The position numbers and the translations under genes are program-made. From CAVREM01 sp963728825 (GTDB lineage Bacteria > Acidobacteriota > Vicinamibacteria > Vicinamibacterales > CAVVIG01), in the NCBI GenBank assembly GCA_963728825.1, contig CAVSLA010000004.1, positions 1,178,001 through 1,242,000 of the forward strand: 64,000 nucleotides of DNA, given 5' to 3'. The notes under the pieces were generated by a model, which saw only the letters and a program-made list of their open reading frames with translations, searched no databases and was not told where the DNA came from. Within the stretch, counting starts at the first letter, position 1; each line of letters starts with the position of its first letter. Shown here one piece after another: positions 37,326 through 44,446 of this stretch.

Positions 37326-37745
37326 CTACTTTCGACTGCTGATCTGTTCGCGGATGGCGTCTTCCTGCGCTCGCAGTTCGGGGGTGAACTCCGCACCGAA
37401 ATCATCAGATTCGAAGATCGGGCGGATTTCCAGCTCGGTGCCGCCGTCAAACGGCGCTTTCTTCAACCACTCCACCGCCTCGTCAATCGACTTCACCTTC
37501 CATACCCAGTACCCGGCGATGAGCTCCTTGGTTTCGGTGAAGGGGCCGTCGATGACCGTGCGCTGAGTCCCCGAGAACTTGACGCGTTTCGCCTTCGAGG
37601 TGGGGTGCAGCCCCTCCCCGGCGAGCATGATGCCGGCATTGGCCAGCTTCTCGTTGTATTTCCCCATCTCGGCCAGCATTTTCTGGTCGGGCATCACGCC
37701 AGCCTCGGATTCCTTGTTTGCCTTGACGATGACCATAACGCGCAT
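37326..37745 (-). CDS. YCII-related (DGPF-type) protein
   Basis: 139 residues from the ATG at 37745, chosen because AGGAG sits 8 nt upstream and the fold starts at once (MRVMVIVKANKESE). The family marker DGPFTETKELIAGYWVWKV is present near residue 68. YCII-like proteins form small dimeric alpha/beta barrels, often beside ECF sigma factors; none is adjacent here. Role unknown. Confidence 0.82.
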   Translation of the reverse strand: MRVMVIVKANKESEAGVMPDQKMLAEMGKYNEKLANAGIMLAGEGLHPTSKAKRVKFSGTQRTVIDGPFTETKELIAGYWVWKVKSIDEAVEWLKKAPFDGGTELEIRPIFESDDFGAEFTPELRAQEDAIREQISSRK

Positions 37746-37799
37746 GTGACGTCTCCTTTTCATTTATAAGGGGCTGATCCGTTCCCAATCAGCCGTTCA

Positions 37800-39083
37800 G
37801 TGCATGGTCGAACGCGGCACCGCGAAATCGACAGGGATGGAAAGGCAGCCCGGCTGTGGCGGCCCACCCAGATCGATGCAGGATCGCTGCCCTCGCATAA
37901 AATTAACGGCATTCCTCAGACCTCTCACGCTGACCTCGCCCTCGTGCTGAGCGGCGGCGGAGCACGGGGCGCCTATCAGGTCGGCTTCCTGCGCGTCCTG
38001 GCCCGTGAATTCCCGGACGTCGTGCCCGGCATTCTCACCGGCGTCTCTGCTGGTGGCATCAACGCCGCGTACCTGGCGGCCCGACAGGAGCCGTTTGCCC
38101 AGCGCGTCGAGGATCTGGCCGCGGTCTGGGCGGGACTGCACATCGACGATGTGTTTCGTGTGGACGTTCGCGATCTGACGAGCCGCCTGGTCCGGTGGGG
38201 CGGGCGGCTGGTCTCGGGTGGCCGTACGCTGCTCCCGCTGGCGCGAAGCCTCGTCGACACCGATCCGCTGCGAGGCCTGCTCGAACGGATGCTCCAGACT
38301 GAGGAAGGCGCAATCGTCGGCATCGGCCGCAGCCTCGCCGATGGCTGGCTGCGCGCCCTCGCCATGACGGCGTCGAGTTATACCACCGGCCAGTCCGTCA
38401 CCTGGGTACACGCGCGCCGCGACTGCGGGATCGGGACCTGGGAGCGGCCGCATCGCAAGAGCCTCTCCTGCGAGTTCCGCGTCAGCCATGTGATGGCGTC
38501 CGCGGCGCTGCCGTTTTTCTTTCCGGCCGTCGAAGTGGAGGGCGCATGGTACGGCGATGGCGGCATTCGCCTGACGGCCCCGCTGTCGCCGGCGGTGCAC
38601 CTCGGCGCCAGCCGCATCATCGCGATTTCGACGCGCTACGCCCGGTCGCGCGAAGAAGCGGATCGCCCCGCGGTCAGCGGTTATCCGCCGCCGGCACAGG
38701 TGGCGGGCGTTCTCTACAACGCGATCTTCCTCGACCAGCTCGACGCCGACGCCATGCAGCTGCGTCAGGTCAATGCACTCGTCGAGCGGCTCGCCGAGCA
38801 CGAGCGGGACGGCCTGCGTCACATCGAGCTGTTGATGCTTCGGCCGTCGATGGATCTCGGCCGGCTCGCCAACAGCTACGAGCCGCAGCTGCCGCGCGCC
38901 TTCCGGTTTCTGACGCGCGGTCTCGGCACGCGCGAGACGCGCTCGAACGACATGCTGAGCCTGGTGATGTTCCAGAACGATTACGTGCGGCGGCTGATCG
39001 AGCTCGGCGAAGCCGACGCGATGGCACGCCTCGGCGACATCCGGAACTTCTTGAACTCAGGATCTGAGGATCTGACGATCTGA
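37800..39083 (+). CDS. Patatin-like phospholipase
   Basis: Nominally 427 residues from a GTG; the true start is uncertain, because a TAAAAT box lies at about 37896 and conserved sequence begins only at LALVLSGGGARGAYQVGFL near 37945. Motifs: oxyanion loop GGGARGAY, nucleophile Ser in GVSAGGINAAYLA, and Asp of the dyad in WYGDGGIRLTAPLSPA. It hydrolyses acyl esters of lipids, probably at the membrane. The C-terminal residues (about NSGSEDLTI) are coded by a GGATCTGA repeat tract that also supplies the stop. Confidence 0.85.
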   Translation: MHGRTRHREIDRDGKAARLWRPTQIDAGSLPSHKINGIPQTSHADLALVLSGGGARGAYQVGFLRVLAREFPDVVPGILTGVSAGGINAAYLAARQEPFAQRVEDLAAVWAGLHIDDVFRVDVRDLTSRLVRWGGRLVSGGRTLLPLARSLVDTDPLRGLLERMLQTEEGAIVGIGRSLADGWLRALAMTASSYTTGQSVTWVHARRDCGIGTWERPHRKSLSCEFRVSHVMASAALPFFFPAVEVEGAWYGDGGIRLTAPLSPAVHLGASRIIAISTRYARSREEADRPAVSGYPPPAQVAGVLYNAIFLDQLDADAMQLRQVNALVERLAEHERDGLRHIELLMLRPSMDLGRLANSYEPQLPRAFRFLTRGLGTRETRSNDMLSLVMFQNDYVRRLIELGEADAMARLGDIRNFLNSGSEDLTI

Positions 39084-39163
39084 GGATCTGAAGGATCTGC
39101 GAGGATTCTGAGGATCTATGGAGTTCCCCAGTTCCTCAGATTCTCAGTTCCTCAGATTCTGAG
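39055..39163. repeat. Complementary low-complexity tract (AGGATCTG / CAGATTCT)
   Basis: The left half is CAGGATCTGAGGATCTGACGATCTGAGG-like; the right half is CAGTTCCTCAGATTCTCAG-like and complementary to it. It includes the 3' end and stop of the patatin gene. Same family as 1915-2026 and 40272-40306. Confidence 0.75.
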
Positions 39164-39321
39164 CCTCTTCCTGCATCCGCCGTCTCGCGTCCTGCTCCCA
39201 GGACACCGGGTCGAGTCCTCAGGTGCTGCCCGGGCGATGGAACAGGCCGTCCAGCACATCGCGAGCAATTTTTAGGAACCGGACCAGACTCACCTCTCCA
39301 GAATACTGTAGGCTGTGGCGG

Positions 39322-40263
39322 ATGGCCCGAAAGCTCGCCGGCGCCCTCTTGATGGCGCTCGTCACGCCGTTGTCGGTTGTTGCTCAGTCCGATCTGCAAG
39401 GGATCTGGACCAACGGCACCTTGACCCCGTTGGAACGGCCGCCCGCGCTGGCTGAGAAGGCGTTTTACTCGCCCGAAGAAGCCGCCGAGCAGGAGCGGCA
39501 GGCGACGGAGCGTCGGGCGGCTGGCCGGGGAGCGCGCCGGCCGGGCGACGTCGGCAGCGACAACGAGGCGTTCGTCGATACGGGCTACAAGCTCGTCTCA
39601 ACCCGCCAGACGTCGCTCGTCATCGACCCGCCCGATGGACGGATTCCCCTCCGCTCCGAGGCCGAGGCGAAGCGCGACTTCAACGTGGCCAACGTCGATT
39701 CGTTCGAGACGATGAGCCCGTGGGACCGCTGCATCACGCGAAGCCCGACACATATCTTTCCGGCCGGCTACAACAACGGCTATCAAATCATTCAGACGCC
39801 GACGCACGTGGTGATCATGTCCGAGATGATCCACGAGGCGCGAATCGTGCCACTCGACGGCCGTCCGCCCGCCGGCTCTGAGATTCGCCAGTGGCTCGGC
39901 GTCTCGCGAGGCCACTGGGAGGGAGCGACGCTCGTCATCGAGACGACCAACTTTCACGATCGCGGCTGGATCTCGACGCATGCGGGGTCTGGTCGACTGC
40001 GCGGCGTGCCTCACAGCAAGAGGCTGCGGCTCGTTGAGCGACTGACACGGACCGATCCCGACACGATCGTCTATCAGATGACGATCGACGATCCCGAAGT
40101 CTACGAACGTCCCTGGACGTTCTCCATGCCGCTCGTTCGCAGCGACGATTATCAGATCTTCGAGTACGCCTGTCACGAAGGGAACGAGGCCACCGCCCTG
40201 ATTCTGCGCGGCGCGCGCACCCTCGAACGCGAGGCAGCCGCGGCGGCCGCGACAAAGCCTTGA
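39322..40263 (+). CDS. Secreted protein of unknown function
   Basis: 313 residues from the ATG at 39322; a TACTGT-like box lies about 15 nt upstream. A signal peptide ends at SVVAQS. The mature protein begins SDLQGIWTNGTLTPLERPPAL, a motif common in secreted acidobacterial proteins that carry short Trp-rich repeats. Later blocks include DRCITRSPTHIFPAGYNNGYQIIQ, HVVIMSEMIHEARIVPLDGR and HWEGATLVIETTNFHDRGW. Probably a periplasmic beta-rich protein; no activity known. It is convergent with the antiporter gene across a short repeat tract. Confidence 0.75.
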   Translation: MARKLAGALLMALVTPLSVVAQSDLQGIWTNGTLTPLERPPALAEKAFYSPEEAAEQERQATERRAAGRGARRPGDVGSDNEAFVDTGYKLVSTRQTSLVIDPPDGRIPLRSEAEAKRDFNVANVDSFETMSPWDRCITRSPTHIFPAGYNNGYQIIQTPTHVVIMSEMIHEARIVPLDGRPPAGSEIRQWLGVSRGHWEGATLVIETTNFHDRGWISTHAGSGRLRGVPHSKRLRLVERLTRTDPDTIVYQMTIDDPEVYERPWTFSMPLVRSDDYQIFEYACHEGNEATALILRGARTLEREAAAAAATKP

Positions 40264-40271
40264 CGGCTTAC

Positions 40272-40306
40272 GTCAGTTCCTCAGCTCCTCAGATCCTCAG
40301 GTTCAG
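40272..40306. repeat. Short CAGTTCCTCAGCTCCTCAGATCC tract
   Basis: Degenerate CTCAG-based units between the convergent genes ending at 40263 and 40319. It matches the right half of the 39055-39163 tract, without a clear left half. Confidence 0.6.
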
Positions 40307-40318
40307 CTTTGCAGCCCA

Positions 40319-42274
40319 TTACTCTCCAGCGGCGATTCGCCGCTCGGCCCGGGCGAGGTCGGTCGGTGATCCCATCAGGTACAAGAGGTCTCCCGATTCG
40401 AGCTGCATGTCCGGCGGCGGCGACGGCACGTTCTGCTCGCCGCGTCGCACGGCAATGACCAGCGCGCCGGTCTGAGCGCGCAGATCGAGATCGGCGAGTG
40501 AACGGCCGAGCCCCCACGCGCCGGCTTGCACCTCGTGTTTCGCGATTGGTAGCTCGTCGAGATCGGCGGACAGCTCCTCGAGTCGTCCGACGGGCCGGAT
40601 GGGCCGCGCGCTGTCCGTCGGCCGGCGAAAACGTTCCAGCAGCATTTCGACGGCGTTGTCTGGCACCTGCAGCCGGGCGAGCAGCTGAGTCAGGACTTCC
40701 AGTGACGCCTCGAACTCCTCGGCGACGGCCATCGTCGCTCCCATCCGCACCAGCGCATCTGCTTCCTTCCGATATCGCGCGCGCACGATGATCACGACAT
40801 CGGGCGACAGCGTTCGCGCTGCCTGGATCGCGAGCATCGCCGCGTCGGGATCGCTCAGCACCGACACGAGTGCGCGAGCCCGTTCGATTCCCGCGGACGC
40901 GAGCGCGTCGGGACTGGTCGCATCGGCGAAGAAAATCGGTTCACCCTTGGCGCGCGCCGTTCGCACCGCCGTGCCGTTCAATTCCAGGACGAGATAGCGA
41001 ATGCCGAACTCGGAAAGGGCACGCGCCACCAGCTGACCGCCGACACCATAACCCAGCACCACGACATGATCTGAGAGTTGGGGAATTGGTGACTCGTCGG
41101 TCACGGTGGCCAGGCGACCAGTCAGGCGCCTCGCAAGTCCAGGAGCGAAGGCAATCAGCACCGGGGTCACTACCATCGTGCCGATGCTGGCGGCGAGCAG
41201 CAGCTGCCAGTCGGGAGTGGACAGCAGCCCGGCCTCGAGTCCCGACCGGCCGAAAATGAACGAGAACTCGCCAACCTGGGCGAGCCCGACACCGGCGGCG
41301 ACTGCAACGCGGGCCGGTACTCTGACCAGCCACAGGGCTGCGGCAGCCGCCAGCGCTTTGACAACCACGATGAAGACCGTCACGCCGGCAACGAGCGGCA
41401 ATCGCCCGAGGATCACTTCGGCATCGAGCAACATTCCGAGCGAGATGAAGAACAGTCCCGCCAGCAGATCGCGGACGGGCCGGATCTCGGCGTGCGCCTG
41501 ATGGCTGAACTCGCTTTCGGCGAGGACCAGTCCTCCCAGAAAGGCGCCCAGCGCCATCGAAATGCCGAGCAGCGAGCTCGCCCATGCGGTGCCGACGCTC
41601 GCGACGACGACCGCCAGCGAGAACGCCTCGCGCCGTCCACTCCGGGCCACCACGCCGAGCAGCAGCGGCAGGAGGAAGCGGCTGACCGCCAGGACGACGA
41701 CGATTGCCAGAACGGCCCGGCCGAGCACGAGTGGAATGGCGCTGAGCGGTGTTTCGCCGGACATCAGCGGCACCAACAGGAGCAACGCGACGACGCACAG
41801 GTCCTGCAGGAGCAGGACCCCGACCATCAGTCGACCCTGCGGTGCATCGAGCTGATTCCGGCTGCTCAATTCCTTGAGCACGATGGCCGTGCTCGACAGC
41901 GCGACGAACAGACCAATGAACAGGCTGACCCGCACCGAGCGATCGGTGGCCGCGATCAGCACGACGAGCACGACGGCCGCCGTGGCGCCGATCTGCAGCA
42001 GGCCTCCGCCGACCACTCGCCGCCAGATGCGTCGAAAATCGCCCAGCGAGAAGTCGAGCCCGACGGTGAAAAGCAGCAGCACGATGCCGATCTCGGCGAG
42101 CAGCTGCACGTCTTCCTGCGTGCGGACGATGCCGATGCCGGCCGGTCCGGCGAGGGCTCCGGTGGCGATCAGCGCGACGACCGGCGGCACATGGAGGCGG
42201 GCGAGGCCGACGACGAAAACCAGGGCGAGCGCGTAGGTGAGGATCAGCTCGCGGAGCAGCGCGTCTTCGAGCAC
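40319..42274 (-). CDS. Cation/proton antiporter with TrkA-N and TrkA-C domains (KefB/YbaL-like)
   Basis: 651 residues. About 12 membrane helices (residues 1-390) form the CPA2 exchanger, with the acidic-helix region VVASVGTAWASSLLGISMALGAF. A cytoplasmic Rossmann TrkA-N domain follows (HVVVLGYGVGGQLVARALSE, about 405-525). A TrkA-C ligand domain occupies the last ~80 residues (LQLESGDLLYLMGSP). Such proteins exchange K+ or Na+ for H+ under nucleotide control. The start abuts the slipin stop, making it the last gene of the NfeD-slipin-antiporter operon. Confidence 0.9.
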   Translation of the reverse strand: MLEDALLRELILTYALALVFVVGLARLHVPPVVALIATGALAGPAGIGIVRTQEDVQLLAEIGIVLLLFTVGLDFSLGDFRRIWRRVVGGGLLQIGATAAVVLVVLIAATDRSVRVSLFIGLFVALSSTAIVLKELSSRNQLDAPQGRLMVGVLLLQDLCVVALLLLVPLMSGETPLSAIPLVLGRAVLAIVVVLAVSRFLLPLLLGVVARSGRREAFSLAVVVASVGTAWASSLLGISMALGAFLGGLVLAESEFSHQAHAEIRPVRDLLAGLFFISLGMLLDAEVILGRLPLVAGVTVFIVVVKALAAAAALWLVRVPARVAVAAGVGLAQVGEFSFIFGRSGLEAGLLSTPDWQLLLAASIGTMVVTPVLIAFAPGLARRLTGRLATVTDESPIPQLSDHVVVLGYGVGGQLVARALSEFGIRYLVLELNGTAVRTARAKGEPIFFADATSPDALASAGIERARALVSVLSDPDAAMLAIQAARTLSPDVVIIVRARYRKEADALVRMGATMAVAEEFEASLEVLTQLLARLQVPDNAVEMLLERFRRPTDSARPIRPVGRLEELSADLDELPIAKHEVQAGAWGLGRSLADLDLRAQTGALVIAVRRGEQNVPSPPPDMQLESGDLLYLMGSPTDLARAERRIAAGE

Positions 42275-43027
42275 TCAGTCCTTTCGAGATTTGAGCATCT
42301 GGAGCAGCTCGATTGGCAACGGGAAGACGATCGTTGAATTCTTGTCAGATGCGATCTCGGTCAGGGTCTGGAGATAGCGGAGGGTAATCGCCAGCGGCTG
42401 GGCGGAGATGACGCCGGCAGCCTGTTGGAGCTTCTCGGATGCTTCGAGCTCGCCGGCGGCGTGGATGATCTTCGCGCGCTTCTCGCGCTCGGCTTCGGCC
42501 TGACGCGCCATCGCCCGCTGCATGTCGGGCGGCAGATCGACGTGTTTCACCTCGACCGCGGAAACCTTGATGCCCCAGGGATCGGTGCGCTGATCGAGAA
42601 TCTGCTGCAGCTCGTGGTTGAGCCGTTCACGCTCCGAGAGCAGATCATCGAGCTCGACCTGACCGAGCACACTGCGCAGCGTGGTCTGCGCGAGCTGTGA
42701 CGTGGCGTACATGTAGTTTTCGACTTCCACGATCGCGCGCCGCGGATCCATGACGCGGAAGTAGAGGACGGCGTTAACCTTGACCGAGACGTTGTCACGC
42801 GTGATCACGTCCTGGGGCGGCACGTCGAGCACGACCGTCCGCAGGCTCACCTTCACCATCCGGTCGATCGGCGCAAACACCAGGATGACGCCCGGCCCTT
42901 TGGGCTGCGGCAGCAGTTTGCCGAGCCGAAAGATGACACCTCGCTCGTATTCGGAGAGCACCTTGATCGAGCTCACCAGGTAGAGCACCACGATGACGAC
43001 GACAATCAGCGCAGGGGAAATGACCAT
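42275..43027 (-). CDS. Slipin (stomatin/SPFH-domain membrane protein)
   Basis: 250 residues. An N-terminal hydrophobic hairpin (VISPALIVVVIVVLYLVSS) is followed by the SPFH domain: SEYERGVIFRLGKLLPQPKG, VDVPPQDVITRDNVSVKVNA-type core, and the long helix with EREKRAKIIHAAGELEASEK. Slipins form ring-like oligomers in membrane microdomains and are usually encoded next to NfeD, as here (10-nt gap). It probably organises or protects the membrane; the antiporter gene abuts downstream. Confidence 0.93.
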   Translation of the reverse strand: MVISPALIVVVIVVLYLVSSIKVLSEYERGVIFRLGKLLPQPKGPGVILVFAPIDRMVKVSLRTVVLDVPPQDVITRDNVSVKVNAVLYFRVMDPRRAIVEVENYMYATSQLAQTTLRSVLGQVELDDLLSERERLNHELQQILDQRTDPWGIKVSAVEVKHVDLPPDMQRAMARQAEAEREKRAKIIHAAGELEASEKLQQAAGVISAQPLAITLRYLQTLTEIASDKNSTIVFPLPIELLQMLKSRKD

Positions 43028-43037
43028 ACGGGCACTC

Positions 43038-44342
43038 TCATTCTTTGCGAACCGATAGCGTCAGCCCTTGCACAGCGACGATGCGGACCGGTGTGTCTTC
43101 GGGGATGAATTCATCAGAGACCGCCTGCCAGATCTCGCCCCTGGTCGCGACCTGTCCCGTCGCGCCGGGTTCGATCGGCGTCAACGTCCGGCCGCCATAT
43201 CCGATCATCCCTTCTTCACCGGTCACCGCGCGCTGACTTTGTGCTGACATGCCCAGCCGGACGAGCAGCACCGCGATGACCACGATCCCGGCGACGACCG
43301 GCAGCACCAGGCGAAGATTCAACTGCAGTTCAGGGGCAGATGAATCGACCAGGATCATCGAACCGAACAGCAGACTGGCCGCCCCGCCGACGGTCAGGAG
43401 GCCGTAGCTCGTGACCTTGATCTCGAGGATCAGCAGACCCATCCCGAGCAGAATCAGCAGCAGTCCTGCGTAATTGACCGGCAGCATCTGCAGCGAGAAG
43501 AACGCCAGGAGCAGCGATACGGCGCCGACCACGCCGGGGACGACCGCCCCGGGCGACCACAATTCAACCGTCAGCCCCAGCATCCCGAGGCTGAGGAGCA
43601 GGTAAGCGATGTTCGGATGGGCGATGGCGCTGAGCACGCGCTGACGCAGCGTCATCTCAATCTCGATGACCCCGGCGCCGGCAGTCCGCAGCACGACTTC
43701 GCTGCCGTCGAAACGTCTCACCGGTTTACCGTCGAGCTTCCGCAGGAGATCCTGGAGATCGACCGCCACCAGATCCACCAGGGGCGGCAAGGCGGTCAGC
43801 GCCTCCTGCTCGGTGAACGCACGGCTGTCGTTGACGGCGCCCTGCGCCAGATCGACGTTCCTGCGTCTGCCGCCGGCAAGGGTTCGCACGTAAGCAGCGA
43901 TATCTTCGGCGGCTTTTTTCGACATGACCTCGTCGACATTGCCGCCGCTGGCCGAGACGGGGTGCGCCGCGCCGATGTGCGTGCCAGGGGCCATGGCGGC
44001 GACGTCCGCGGCGATCGCGAGGATGAAGCCGGCGGAGGCGGCCCGGGCCCCGGCCGGGGCGACAAACACCGCCACTGGCGTCCTGGCCGCCAGCATCCGC
44101 GTGACGATCGCCCGCGTCGATTCGACCAGACCGCCGGGCGTCTCGAGGGTGAAAACGACCAGCGCCGCCCCTTCGCGATCGGCGCGGTCGAGCGTCGCGA
44201 TCATGTATTCGGCGGAAACCGGGTGGATGATGCTGTCGACCCGTGCGGCGTAAATCGACCCCGGCGCCTGCGCCGCCACACGCCACATCGCGGCCGCGAG
44301 GAGAATGCCAGCGAGGGTCCCGCGGGCGCGGACGGAGGACAT
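43038..44342 (-). CDS. NfeD-type membrane serine protease
   Basis: 434 residues with a signal or anchor at the N-terminus. A ClpP-like serine protease domain (about 35-220) has FTLETPGGLVESTRAI and the nucleophile region GARAASAGFILAIAADV with a conserved Ser, followed by GTHIGAAHPV. About four membrane helices (LLSLGMLGLTVELWSPG onward) follow, then a C-terminal OB-fold NfeD domain (GEEGMIGYGGRTLTPIEPGATG). In archaea this type cleaves the C-terminus of its slipin partner; the pairing here suggests the same. A TATAAT lies 17 nt before the start. Confidence 0.92.
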   Translation of the reverse strand: MSSVRARGTLAGILLAAAMWRVAAQAPGSIYAARVDSIIHPVSAEYMIATLDRADREGAALVVFTLETPGGLVESTRAIVTRMLAARTPVAVFVAPAGARAASAGFILAIAADVAAMAPGTHIGAAHPVSASGGNVDEVMSKKAAEDIAAYVRTLAGGRRRNVDLAQGAVNDSRAFTEQEALTALPPLVDLVAVDLQDLLRKLDGKPVRRFDGSEVVLRTAGAGVIEIEMTLRQRVLSAIAHPNIAYLLLSLGMLGLTVELWSPGAVVPGVVGAVSLLLAFFSLQMLPVNYAGLLLILLGMGLLILEIKVTSYGLLTVGGAASLLFGSMILVDSSAPELQLNLRLVLPVVAGIVVIAVLLVRLGMSAQSQRAVTGEEGMIGYGGRTLTPIEPGATGQVATRGEIWQAVSDEFIPEDTPVRIVAVQGLTLSVRKE

Positions 44343-44446
44343 AAGGCTTGCCTGACCGGATTATATGAGTAACATAGGGTCCCTCTCCCGCGCTTTCGAT
44401 ACGCCTGCAATCGTTTTTTGGGGAACGAGCCTTGGGGAAGAGAGCC

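Noticed and set aside
37883..37945. Non-standard (ATT) start for the patatin gene after the TAAAAT box
   Set aside because: Possible, but no ribosome site or conserved start supports it; the GTG frame start is kept with a warning.
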